Origin: Gymnorhina tibicen
Taxonomy: Eukaryota > Chordata > Aves > Passeriformes > Artamidae
Direction of reading: 5' to 3'
Length of the DNA: 64,000 nucleotides
Assembly (NCBI GenBank): GCA_013399875.1
Contig: VXAZ01003462.1
Location: 1 to 64,000 of the forward strand
Shown: piece by piece, positions 49,301-62,000 of the stretch
Numbering within the stretch: the stretch's first letter is position 1
Layout of the letters: every line of letters begins with the position of its first letter
The notes under the pieces: generated by a model
Databases searched by the model: none
The model's input: only the letters and a program-made list of their open reading frames with translations
Told to the model about the DNA's origin: nothing
Made by a program: the position numbers and the translations under genes

Positions 49301-52300
49301 GACAGCTGTGACAAAAGTGGAGGAAGTACATGTGCCAGAGGAGAAACATTGGCCTGAAGAATTCCAGGTGCATATTGTTGAGATAACACATGTTACGTGT
49401 GTTAATGAGTAGAAGAAAATAAGAGATTAAGGAAGGGCTTCCTGTTGTTAAGGTGAATTGCTAGGCGGGAATTATTTATTCAGACTGTTCTGTTTAGATA
49501 GAGCTGACAGAATTCATTTTAGCTTCACAAAGCTGGTTTGTCACGGTAACCTGCTGTCTTGTTTCATCTGAATGATTGAACTTAATGTGTTTCCATTTCT
49601 AGGAGAAAATTGTTACAGTACTCCTTTATCAAGTCAGGACAGTCATTTTTGTTCGCCTTTTTAATATAATGGCCCAGTTTTGGATTACTTGAGTTCTGTT
49701 TTGCCATAGTGATCAGGTTTGTGGTTGTTGAGGGCAAGCCTGTGTTTTCTCTATTCTCTTGGATCTCTGTCCTATCTCTCTGACTCTTTTTATCATTGTC
49801 AATTTCTGTTTCATGTTTTGTGCTCTTTGTGTGTCACATTTCAGCGTTTTTCCAAAGTAGAATATAAACACAATAGTAGTCAATACCAGTTGATCTTTTA
49901 GATGCATAGTTCTGTGCTTTCAGCAGATTGACAAGGAAACTCTGAAAATCCTTTATAAATGTAAATTTGAGACCAGTTGCAGAGTGGGCTAAATCAATTT
50001 TTTTTTTTTTGCATTAGTACATAAATCATCTTATATTTAAAGTATTTTTGTGATGCAGCATGGAAGGTAGGTGTATAAACATGACTCTTTTTGTTTTCAT
50101 TTTTCAAAAACATGAAATTTAAGTTACCCTCAAAATACTTGGGAAAAACAGTTCAGTGGAAGGCTGGCAGATATGTGTAGTGAGTTTTAAATGCTTTCTT
50201 TACTAGAATGGAAGAGGATAATAAGGTTTCTGGATCTAAACCAATTCCGCCTTGACTTCCTGACAGCATGAAATGTGGAATAACAACATTAATTTTGGTT
50301 GCATGCAGAAAGAATTGTTTGGACAAATAAAATAATCTGACAGACTGTTCAGATTACATTCTTAGCAGGGAATATTGGAAGAGAGTAACAAACAGAAAAA
50401 GTAGATTTTTTTTTTTCCTTATGGAAGGTTGGGACAAAAAGTAACATAATTCCTTTTTCATCTGTAGCTTGGGCACTGTACCTAAAATCATAGAATCACA
50501 GAATGGTTTGAGTTGGAAGAGACCTTTGAAGATCTTCCTGTTCCAACCCCTCTGCCAGGGACAGGGACACCTTTCCTTAGAACAGGTTGCTCAGAGCCCC
50601 ATCCAACCTGGCCTTGAATATTTCTGGGATGGGCCATCCACAGCTTTCTCTGGGTAACCTACTCCAGTGCCTGACCACCCTCATAGGAAAAAATTCCTTC
50701 CTAATGTCTAAGGCTACCTTTTTTCAGTTGAAAACTATTACCCCTTTCTTGTCACTACAGGCCCTGGTAAAAAGTCTCTCTGTCTTTCTTAAAAACCCCT
50801 TGTGAACACTGAAAGGTGGCAGTGAAGTTTTCCTGGAGCCTTTTCTTCTCCAGGCTGGACAGCCGCAGCTGTCTCAGCCTGTCTTCATAGAAGAGGTGCT
50901 CCATGTCAGACATCTTCATGGCCTCCTCTGAGCCTTCCCTTAACAGGTCCAGGTCTTTCCTGTGCTGAGGCCCCAGGGCTGCATGCAGCACTCCAGGTGG
51001 CAGTAGAGCAGAGCACAGGGGAAGAATCACCTCCTTTGACATTCTGGCCACGGTGCTTTTTTATGCAGCCCAGGGTGCAGTTGGCTTTCTGGGCTGCAAG
51101 TATACACTGCCAGCACATATCCAGTTTTTCACTCATCAGTATCCCCAAGTCCTTGGCAGGGTTGGTCTCAATCAGTTCATCCCCTAGTCTGTATTGATAT
51201 TGGGGATTGCCATTCAGTTAGTGGAAAGGTGAAAATTTGTCAGTAGAAATTTAAACTTTCCTGTCACGTCTTAATCAGAGAAGCTCCTTTTTCCTCTCAC
51301 TCCTCTAGTTGTGAGGCAAGAGGTGGTTGTGGTTCCCATCTTAGTCTCAGAAAAATGAGACGTGGAACAGCTCATCCATTTTTTGGGGAGAGGTATCCTG
51401 CTGCTTTTGTTTGTCACACTGATGCTCATTGTTCACATTTTTATTCACCTGATTTTATTTCAACTTGGATAAATGGAAACACTGAATGCCTACAGGTGCT
51501 AGAAAACAATACAACAACACAGAACTTTTATCCTAAATTCTTTCCCAGCCAGATGGGTCACAAAATATTCTGATTTGGAAGGGACCTGCAAGGATCATCG
51601 AGTCCAACTCTTAACTCTACATGGGACATCCCCAAGAATCACACCATGGGTCAGCCCCATTTTCTCAGAGTTTAAAGCATAATTTATGTTGAAATTCCTG
51701 TCCTAACCTCTCAGAAGCTTTCTTACAGGTTGTTGAAACTCTGGGGGAGTTCCAGTATTTGATCAAGGCATGTTTTATCCACACAGATAAGACACTGCTG
51801 CTGTGCAGCAGACTTAAATTGTTGTATGGAAAAGCTCTCGCTGCTGTATACTGTACTGTCTTAAGAGTTGAAACAATGTGTAGCAGCAGCAGCACAGAAA
51901 GCAAACTGTGGGCTACTCCTTTAATTAATACGTAGCAGTGTTTTAATCATGAATCTGGGAGTCATTAGGATGCATAGTTTGGGGATTTTTATACTTTAGA
52001 ATTTGATCTGAAAACTAAAGTCTTTCACTTTTGTTTTTTCTTTCTCTGCATTTCATAAAGCCAACTGGAAGAGCTTTTTCAGGAAATCTGATCCGCCAAC
52101 CCCTGGTTCATATGGAAAGACTTGAGCTTCTCAGGAATGTCTGCAGAGACACTGCATTGAGAGATCTCTCTCATACTGCAGTTTCCAAATTCGTCTTGGA
52201 CCGAATATTTGTGTGTGACAAGCACAAGATCCTGTTTTGTCAGACGCCGAAAGTGGGCAACACTCAGTGGAAAAAAGTCTTGATTGTTTTAAATGGTATC

Positions 52301-55300
52301 TACTCTTCCGTGGGTGTGTGGGTTTCTTGGAGGAGGAGGAGGAAACAGAATTGCTCTAACTGGGGCAGCTGAAACAGATTCTTTCTGCATTTCTGTACAC
52401 TGATACTTAATTTCAGCTTTGCGTTTATCACAGTTGTTTCTAGTCCTTTCAAAACATCCCCTTAAAATGAGATCTGTTCTTTCTGTAAAAATAAGTATTG
52501 TTATTACTTGGCTCAAAAGTTATTTGAGTCATGACAGAGTACCCATATGCATGTGGTAGGCAGGTTTTTGATCTTTGAAGAGGTGCACTAATTTATAGGA
52601 TTTGAAAGTATATGACAAGGTATCATAATTCCTAAGTAACAATAATATGAAATTTCTGACTAAAGGCAAGTGACTTTTAACTAGAGATTTTAGCCCTGAA
52701 GAAAGCCAGTTAAAACTTGGCAGGTGCTGTTGGTCTGTATTGCTGAAGGCTTGTGTATGTTCTATCAGTGAACCATCTTAAAAGTATTGAAGACTCTGAG
52801 GTGCTTAACGCAGTAGCTTGATCACCAAAGTTATGTTAGAAAAGATGGTGAAAGAAGGAGTAAAGAGATGAGTATGTTTGAAAAATAAGCAAATGAACTG
52901 TGTCCCTCAGCAGAATTTTTCTAGCAAGCAGTACTAACATTAAAAACTTTAATGTTAGTTTCATCCTTGATCTATGGATGTGAGCTAAAAATCTAGCAGA
53001 GGTATGCCCATACCCATGTGTGTGCATGTGTCTTAATACCTATGAAAGCCACACTTAAAGTACTAAATATGGAACTATATGAGGGCATTAGAAGTACCTG
53101 CTCTTATCAGCATTTGAGAGAGAACGTGCAAAGAATGCCTCAGGATGGGCAGGGATATATTGGCTGCACCGAGTGGAGGGTAACTCACATCTTAACAGCA
53201 GGGAACTTTTCACCTTGAGTTTCCTAGTTCTGTCATGTTAGATAATGATAGAAAATTGTTTCCACATAAACATTGGTCCCTTTTGCCTTAAGCTGCCAGT
53301 GCACTGGTATCTGCTGATGAAGGCTGCTGCTGTGGTTGACCTAACTTTCTCCTCTTTGGGTAGTTTCAGAAGGCAGGGCTCATACTTGAGGGGGAATAAT
53401 TTGTGTTCAAATACCTAAGTGGTATTTGGAGATTCAGGATGGGGAAATGCAGCTGTGGCACTGTGGGGGAGCTAACTCTGCTACTGCTTGTACTGCATAT
53501 CTTCTCTGAATGAATGCAAGGTATCGGTTTCTGAGGCTGTCTAATCTGACATCTGTTGCCCACATGTGATTCACCTATAGTACCAAAAAATACAATTGAA
53601 AACCTGAAATTGATAAAATACAACTCCAGTCCGCACCCCTCACACCCCACCTCCTCCAGGAATAAAAAATTGGAAAACTCAGCAGCTGAGAGGTGTGTAT
53701 TATTCACTTCAGTTCTGGAAACGAGAAGGCTGTAGAGGCTTTCACCTAACGGGCTTGTTTTTTAGCACCCTGTGCTTGTTGCAGGTTGATACTCTGAAAT
53801 GATGCTGTTGTGTGAAGGTTTATGCCTAAAGCCCAAGGGGCCACATGAGACGTTTCTCAAGGTCATAAAACTTTCCTGGATCAGGATATTAAAATAAACA
53901 CAGCAGAGTTAAGTGACATTATTTTTCTTGTCAGCTTATGTGCTTGCAGAAATGAATATCTGGAGACTTTTTGTTGTTAATTTTAGTGCCTTTTAATCTG
54001 TGGAGTATTCTCTGATTGGAATTTTTGGTTCAGCACAGCATACTTGTTAAAAAAACTTTATGATCCTGACAGCAAAATACTTTTGCATTGAAGCAGTTCC
54101 AAAAGCAGCTCATAGCATTTATTTTTGTTGGTGGTTGAAGCTCAGCCAAAAAGCTGGTTCCTTCTTCTGAGTTAATCCTTAAAGTCTTCCTCAATTTGTA
54201 TGTGCAGCCAGAGGGAAAGAGAATAGGGACACTGACATGTGAGGAGTTACAGGCTTAGACATAATTGTTGATGAAATTTGCATAATATGCTTTTCTCAGA
54301 ATTTTGGGGCCATTTAGTCTTGGACCTTGATGTCACATACCCTGAAGAATTTTAGCAGGTTTCAGCTTCGCAGTCAGAATCTCTCATAATTTAACAGTTT
54401 TAAACATAGTAACTTTAAGCGGTAAAAATAAAGAAAAGAGAAAGACATAGAACTGTCAGCCAAAGGCACACATGCTTGCTTATACTCACTGTTTTTTCCT
54501 TTGAATGAATCACTTGCTCTCTCATTTTGATTTGTCTAGGAGCATTTTCTTCCATAGAAGAGATCCCAGAAAACATTGTACATGATCATGAGAAGAATGG
54601 CCTTCCACGCTTGTCCTCTTTCAGCGACTCTGAAATTAAAAAACGGTAAGTGGCCCTTCTAATGAGTGTGGGACGGGGTTGAGGTCAGTGGTGTTATGAG
54701 CAATCAAGGGTACAGCTGAAGTCTGCATCTGAAACTGAGGACAGCAGGGTTTCTGCTCCACCATTTGTATTATGGCACTATTGTGCATTATCCTCACAGA
54801 TGTTGCTGTGTCTTCCTACTGGCTTTGAAGGAGAACACCAGTGTAATGTGTGATGTAGTTAGGTGAGGCAACCAACTCCTTGGGACATAAGGTTTCTGTA
54901 ATTCAGTCCATACCTAGTTGTTAGATAGTTGACCTTCAGAAATGAAGGTTTAATTGGACAGCCCATTCTGATGTCTTGTATGGTAAACCTTACTGCCTAC
55001 AGGTAAGATCGTCATTGCAGCAGACTTAATTACTGGGATTGAACTGGTTAGGTTTAAATTGTTAGTGCTTCTTAGCCCCACAATATTTTCCATTCAGCTG
55101 AACTACTTTGTCTTCCTGTGTAAGTGCTTCTGGTTATTTTCAGAGCCAAAAACCACTCTGCAATAGAACTTTGGCTAGATCTTTGACTGTGCCTGCTCTC
55201 ATCTCCACTAGAGCCTGTGCCATATATAATCCCTGTAAGGGGTGGCAGCATGGAGAGAACAGGACATAAGATGACAGTGGACACTTGTAAGCGTGTGCTT

Positions 55301-57059
55301 GCATGGGGTTTGTGTGCATTATGCCATTCTAAAGACTCAACCCTCTATACATGTGTCAAATGTCAGTAGAGCTCAGCCCAAGGTTTTTTGTTGCATGCAG
55401 CGGCACAAGGACATTTATCACAGCTGTGCCTGTAGAATTGGGGTCAGTTGATTGGGTTGATATTGTGCGAAGGAAAATATTGTCACTGCTTTCTTGAGAA
55501 CGTGGATCTATTCTGCCTCCCTGTGAGCAGCCCTGAATGCTGTTCACCTGGGGGTGAGCCCTAGTTAGGATATACGAAGTTGAATGCCGTCATTGCTTGG
55601 GTTGCTGCATTCTGCTCAGCATGGAAGCTGTGCTGGAGGTGTGTTACATGGGTTTGGTTGGGAATTCTGAAATTACCAGAGTTTTAGGTTTGGAAAGTGG
55701 GATGGTGTGGATCTGTTGATTTAGTTTGCTGACCTCCGTCTAGCCCTGCCTGGCTAGGAGTGAGTCAGGAGAATATGAAGTATGATCCAAGTTCTGTACA
55801 GGTTGAAAAGAGTCCATCCACATCCAGTCAATCCATCCTTATTTCTGTGAGGATTGGGCTCTCAATCTCTTTTCTTAGCTGTTTATTGAAATAAACTTTG
55901 TTTTCAATTTACTCCTCCTACAGATAATCTGACTACAGAATACTACGTAATACAGTATCACAGTAATACATGAAATTCTGTTGAAAACTGTGGTCTCATG
56001 TTTCAGTGGTGTTCTCAGCCATTATTGAAAGCATGATGAAACATCAAATAAAACACCATTTAAAAATTTATTTCTTTTTACTTAAACAGCAATTTATCTA
56101 ACTTCCTGCCAGTGAAAAACGCAGCCTTCTGTATGCATTTAGCTTCAGCAATGCACTTTTCCCCATGTCCTTATGTATTTTGCTTTTTGAGCTTGATCAC
56201 ATGGAATTACAAATATCTTTGACTTGGAGTTCTCGGTGTCTTTTGTCTCCTGTTTATATGGATTGAGATAAGCTAAACTCTTCCAGTTTGAAAAAAATAT
56301 GAAAACTAGGATAAACTACTTCCTCTCTCTCCTGTATGCAAAAACTGCTAGTAAGAAGACAGAAATTGTATTTCTGCTCCTATTGATTGTAATACTGATA
56401 GACTATGCAAGTGCTCTTAAGATTCACATTGCTGCGTCTGTGTTCAGAGTTTATGTACATTTTGTAAGTATATGCTAAGCACTTTCCTTAATTCTTTAAT
56501 CTTTTTTCTTCCTCTGTCTAGATTGAATTTATACTTCAAGTTTTTTATTGTTAGAGATCCATTTGAAAGACTTATTTCTGCGTTTAAAGACAAGTTTGTG
56601 CATAATCCTCGGTTTGAACCCTGGTACCGGCATGAAATTGCTCCTGGCATCATTCGTAAATACAGAAAGAATCGCACAGAGACCAAAGGGCTGCAGTTTG
56701 AGGATTTTGTGCGCTACCTGGGTGACCCTAATCACCGATGGCTGGACGTTCAGTTTGGTGACCACATCATTCACTGGGTAACGTATGTGGAACTTTGTGC
56801 TCCGTGTGAAATCACATACAGTGTGATTGGACACCACGAAACCCTGGAGGATGATGCTCCGTATATTTTGAAAGCAGCTGGCATAGACCACTTGGTTTCA
56901 TATCCCACCATCCCACCAGGCATAACAGTGTACAACAGAACAAAAGTAGAGCGGTACTTTTCAGGAATTAGCAAGAGAGACATAAGACGCCTCTATGCAC
57001 GATTTGAAGGCGATTTTAAACTCTTTGGTTATCGTGAGCCTGATTTCTTGCTTAACTGA
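46400..57059 (+). CDS. CHST10: Carbohydrate sulfotransferase 10 (HNK-1 sulfotransferase), complete
   Basis: Golgi type II membrane enzyme that transfers sulfate from PAPS to the 3-OH of the terminal glucuronic acid of the HNK-1 epitope on neural glycoproteins. Coding exons: 46400-46499, 49270-49367, 52061-52295, 54540-54645, 56522-57059. All borders are GT/AG, phases join to 1077 nt and 358 aa; human is 356. The start MHHQWLLLAACFWVIFMFMV is a short cytoplasmic tail plus signal anchor (about residues 6-26). The stem (27-85) is variable. The 5'-phosphosulfate-binding loop is CQTPKVGNTQWKK (126-138) and the 3'-phosphate-binding motif is FIVRDPFERLISAFKDKF (188-205), with R191 and S199. NRT sequons remain in YRKNRTE and VYNRTKV, while the human NLS sequon at Asn99 reads DLS (D101). 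The C terminus is DFLLN. Exon 2 begins at 46365 with 35 nt of 5' UTR. Confidence 0.97.
50487..51203 (-). mobile_element. CR1 LINE 3' fragment, about 720 bp
   Basis: The complement of a long CR1 3' segment, with its 3' end at the left (aatcatagaatcacagaatg would continue the octamers), then ccaacctggccttgaatatt, ttctccaggctggacagccg, aggccccagggctgcatgca and tcatcagtatccccaagtcc. The right part lies in the C-terminal reverse-transcriptase ORF region of CR1. It sits in the CHST10 intron between the exons at 49.3 and 52.1 kb. Confidence 0.93.
51565..51657 (-). mobile_element. Short CR1-like fragment
   Basis: Contains ttggaagggacctgcaagga tcatcgagtccaactc and a diverged continuation (catgggacatccccaag). 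It is a short CR1-type 3' remnant in the same CHST10 intron as the larger copy. Confidence 0.7.
52933..52959. repeat. Perfect short inverted repeat (12-bp arms, 3-nt loop)
   Basis: ACTAACATTAAA at 52933-52944 is followed by AAC and the exact complement TTTAATGTTAGT at 52948-52959. It lies in the CHST10 intron between the exons at 52.1 and 54.5 kb. No known element was recognised around it. Confidence 0.85.
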
Positions 57060-59015
57060 CACCTGGGATAAGATCTGAAAAAGTGTCTCATGGATTAATC
57101 TAAACCTGCGTGAATACCAGCTGCAACACTGATAGAGCTGAGAATGACCGTTTGTTTTCTAGCTTTTTGATGTTGCTCCACTTTTCAGTGAAATATTTGT
57201 CATATGAACAAGTAGGGGCTTATAGTTGCTGTTTCCTGACCACGTTTTCAGTACATGACATTGCAATTTGTTTGGAATTATGTCTCTGTTATCTGAAATA
57301 CAGAATTTGACTTTTCCCCTCTTCCCTCCAAGAAAAAAGAGGGAGAACAAATGGGCTATGATCTTCCTCTCCTCCCAGACAGAAGGCCATTTTTGAAATG
57401 TGAAGTATTTATAAAGATGGCTTTGTAAATGAGAGGCCAGTACAGGACTGGAAACTGATTAAATGCTTGACAAATATAACCATCTAGGTTCTGTCATGTG
57501 ACTGCTATAATAACAGTAATGCTGATCTAATCCCATCCTTGTTTGTCAAAAAATGAACCTAATTAGACAGAAGCTTTTAGAGGTGTAAGAAAATGAACTG
57601 GTTCCACACCCCAGTTGTCTCTGTATTTTTGTCAAGTGTTTACTGTATTTACTACTGATGTATTGAGCCTCATAATTCTACTTTTGATTTTCAAGAGATT
57701 ATTTAACTCCTGGCTATGTAAGTTATGTGAGAACACCAGCTGCAAGTGGAGCATAGAAGAAATAAGAAACTGCTAAGGAAACTTTAAGGAAATTTAATTT
57801 AAAGTATCGGTTGTATTTGTGGGAGCACATATAATAATCACAAGATTCTCTCATGCAATTTAACTTGTCCTTTCTTCTAACAGTTAAGATTAATAAAGAA
57901 GTTACAAAAGCAAGATATCATATTAAAGAGCTGCTTACTTGTGTTAACGATCTGCCTTTTTTTTATATCCAGCCTTGCTCAGTTGAGTATCTCAGAGAAC
58001 AGAAAGTTTATCTCCCTCTGGAAATTCATCTCCCTATTGCTAAAGGAGAGAAGGAGACAAGATGAATCCCTGACTTTTCCAGTGATTCACTGCCATGGCA
58101 TCCCAAGCCAAAAATGACCAACATTTATGTTACCGATGTGATGGATTGGCTATTCGCCTAAAGTTTCAATGTCACCTAAATTCATTTACCCGTTTTATGC
58201 ATTAAAAAAAAAAAAAAATTAGTTGAGTGGATGCAGCCATCATATTTGCTTGTGCTTGTATTGTGTCTTATAAAGAGCAGTCTCTTGTCTGAGTTCACCA
58301 GCAATAAAAATCAGTGTGCTGCCACTTCATCCCGCAGGCCATGGAAGAGAGATAGACCAAATATCTGAAATACAGAAATTGCTCTGTCGCAGTGAGCATG
58401 TGAACTGTATTTTTTAAATCATAGCCCCTAAAGATTTATTTTCAGATCAGCATAATGTTGCTGGCTGGAAATGCTAATGACAGCCAGTGCTATGGAATCT
58501 GCTTTTAAATCCAGTCACTGTATGTTTTTGATAGCTTTCTGTATTAACACAAGGAAGCATCTTGCACTTGTGTAAAAGGAAAGCTGTGCCAAGCTGACAT
58601 GTGCTGCTACCCACAAAAAGGAAGCCCTGTTGTAGCTGGAAATGATTTCAGAAAGATCTCAACAGATGAATTGAAATAAGGGAGAATCACTGACTGGGCA
58701 TCGTTAGCAAGAGAATAATCCAGGGTGGCAAAGTTGGAAGGTGGGATATTTTTCAGGTTGGTTCGTTTTGGTTTTTTTTAACGACAATTACAGTGCCCTA
58801 ACTTGTTAGTTCTTAACCAATGATAAAAGGATATTAACAGCTCCAGGTTTTTCTGTGGTTTTCTTAATATGGGAACTTAGCAAAATGCACTGTTAAATGC
58901 ATTTTGGAGCTAATAACCTGATTGATTACCTCACTACCAATTTAAAATGTAACAGTGAATAATGTATAGTAAATTCAGGCCTTAAAGTTTAATAAAGTAG
59001 AATTGTTTTCCTCTG
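57060..59015 (+). other. CHST10: CHST10 3' UTR with three polyadenylation signals
   Basis: Downstream of the TGA there are AATAAA hexamers at 57892-57897, 58303-58308 and 58991-58996. The last is followed by a T-rich stretch (ttgttttcctctg) and is the best guess for the distal end. A 15-nt A run at about 58203-58217 could cause internal priming in cDNA libraries. ORFs in this interval are short and not conserved-looking. Confidence 0.6.
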
Positions 59016-62000
59016 AAAGCATGAGCTACTGATCACACAGAAGGCCAATGTATGTTTTTCTTGGTAAATTACTTAATGTATTGCTTGCTTAAAAATTGCC
59101 GGGTGGAAAGTGCTACATAAATATTAAGTAATAATAATTTTTTCTGATAGCTCTCTCTGCATTGAGTTCTCTCAGGCATCTGTGAACAGAGCTATGGACT
59201 GACCTAGGCAGAGGTGCATAATCCTCTCCCATGTCCATGTTCCCAGACTTTTCAGGCTGGAACTGGAATGCAAGTTATCATTTCTTCAATTCAAATGTAA
59301 TGTTTCTCCTTTTAGTTATATGTTCCTAAGCTAGATTTTCTTTCTAGAAGGGTGGAGGGTTTTTCTCCTTAAATGGCTGAAGTAACAATGGTGCAATTTT
59401 AGCATGTCTCTTGAAGAAACTTCTACACCATGATGGTCCTTGGCAAGGTGTGGTAGGGCTCTCCTTAAATTGGTGCAGTGCAGGTAGGACAGTCAGAGTG
59501 TGCTGTGTCAGGGAGGAGGGTCTTGCCATGCTAGTTATGATGAATTAAATGCTTGTGGTTTGTTTTAGCTTGATTGTACTCTGCACAAGGCTTTCACAAA
59601 TGTAGTCTCAGTGGCATGCGCAAACATCATTTGGCTGTTCAGATGTCATTTGCATACTGCTTTCAAACTGCAGATGATACTTACGTCATATTTTTGGAAC
59701 TGCTGGCCCAGATTATTCTTTCCTCTTTCTTATTATTGTTACAGCTTCAGAAAACAAATTCATATCCTTACTTTGTGCATCTCTCTCTCTTTTTGTTGTC
59801 TCTCTTCAGCAGCTTTTGAATCCTTTTGCCCATTTTAGCCACATTTTACAAAGGAAAGTCAAGGGGTAGTGAGTTGAAGTAATTTTCTTGAAAATAGGAG
59901 GAAAAACACTCTTTGTACATTAGAGAGTCCATGCTGTATGCTGGCTTTAGTGAAAGTACAGACAGGACACAGTTTTACTGTATCTGCTCGTATGGAGCTC
60001 CTAGTTTCTAATGGACTCCCTTCCCTAGTGTTCCCTAGAGTTTGGCTACTTATTTCAGCTAACAAAGACAAAAATTAAATTAAAATGTATTTCATGGGTC
60101 TGTTATCTTCACATTCCTAATAAAATTGAGCTGAGATCTTGGGGGTGAGAGGGTTTTTTGAGATCTTGGGGGTGAGAGGGTTTGTCTTGTGAAAATGGAC
60201 TCACAATTCACTTGCTTGTGAAACAACTTTATGGTAATACCTATCCCCTTTCCTTTTAACTTCAGCATGCAGTGCATTGTCTGCTGTGCTTTCTGATTGC
60301 GTGCCGTGAAGATGTTTTTTTGTAGTTAAAAATACATGTGCATTTTTTTATTTTGGGAACTGTTCTGTCAGAGAAAATATCTCGAAAATATGTATTCTTC
60401 CCAAAAAAGCATGTTCTTTTCTGATTCATGCGCAGATGCTGCCCTGTTTGTACTGGGGTAAGGCTCCCTGCTGCTCCACGTGTCTCCATCCTCAGATTAA
60501 GGAAGCCATCAGACAGCTCTGGCTTTTGTGCAACATTACTTTTTCCTTGAGGTGTTAATAACTTTGTTGGCTGGGAAAGCAGCCTTTGATCTTATCTGTG
60601 CTCCAGAAGGTTTGCTGAGGAAAAGAGTGATTATATAGGGATTGCTTAAGCTTATTTTCTCAGATGAAAAAAGATGTCTTGTCAGTGTATCTGCCTGTGT
60701 CTGATATTGCTTAATTGACAGAGAGAGGGGGAATGATCTTTCTACTTAATGGCTGTGCAGTGATTTATGCTAAGCCCCCATTCTATTGTTATAGCAACAT
60801 GAAGGGACCTGGAAGGAGGTGTAAAGTCAACATGTGCTTATTTGAAATGTGAGGGTGTAAAGGAAACTTGACATGGGAGTTGGTTCCTGGAGATTTATTT
60901 TGTCAAATCACTTGTTACATGTCATCTGCACAGGCTGGTGTGGATTCTTTGTGGCCTGTGCTTGAGGAGGTTTATGCAAGGTAGAAAGAGGCTTGTGGGT
61001 GGTGGAAAATTCCCTTTCAGCCTAAGTTAGCTGTGCGTGTTCCTGGGCTGCTGCCGTGGGGAAGGTTTTAGAAGGAAATGATCCTATTAGCAGCAAAGCC
61101 TTGCAGTGCTTGGGCCAGTGAGCAGAGTGCCTCCTTGCTGGAGGAGTGACTTCAGCTCGCACTGATGTGTGCAGCCAGCTTTGGTGCTGCCTTGTATAAA
61201 TCTCTATTTTTGTGCTTTTAATGCAATTGTGTGCAGCTGAGCTGTCAGCTTGGTTTCCTGCATGTAGCAGTAGCCTGAGGTGACTCATCTCCTCGCCACC
61301 AGAGCAGCTTTGAAAAGCCTGCAGCCTGTTTTGCTATGCAGCAGGAGACATTTCCCTTATGAAGAGAGCAGCATTAAGCCTGCAGCCATGCAGCTGGTGA
61401 CAACTGGCTGGTGTAAGCACGAAAATGGTGCTGTTTGGGGCTTCCTGCTGTAAAATCACCATTTTCTCTTTTAATCCAGGCAGGAGTGAAAGGGAAAAAA
61501 GATGTGTGTTTGCTTTGAGTCATGAAAAGGAGCTGTGCTATTAGAAATTCCAGACTGGTAAACCCAAGCAAGACAAAGTCTGTGAGAGCAATGCTGAAAA
61601 AAGCCATGGGTGGTTTTTCTAAGGCCCCTGGAGATGCTGGACATGCTGAAGGAGAGTTGCTGAAGCTTTCTGGGAGGTGTCAGAGGAGCGAGCATGCTCC
61701 CCATAGCATGTACATGCATGCCAGAGGAGCAGATGCTGATGGAACAGCATGCACACGGCAGGCTGAAAGTGTGAAGCATCTTCTGTGGGTGTCTGTTTGA
61801 AATCACAGAAAGGAGGAAAGGAAAAAAAAAAGGTGGGAAGGAAGTAATGAAAAAATAATTCTGAAGGCTGCACCCCTGGAAATGCAGTACCGACTCTTAA
61901 CTGCCTGAAACGTGCTGACTGCCCCAGATGTGTACAAATAATTTCTGAGCAGTTTGCAGGACCAAAGCAAATCTCCAAACGGGAGGGTAAACTGCAACCA

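Noticed and set aside
50755..51148. Minus-strand ORFs of 80-98 codons at 50.75-51.15 kb.
   Set aside because: They lie wholly in a CR1 fragment and are remnants of its ORF or chance frames.
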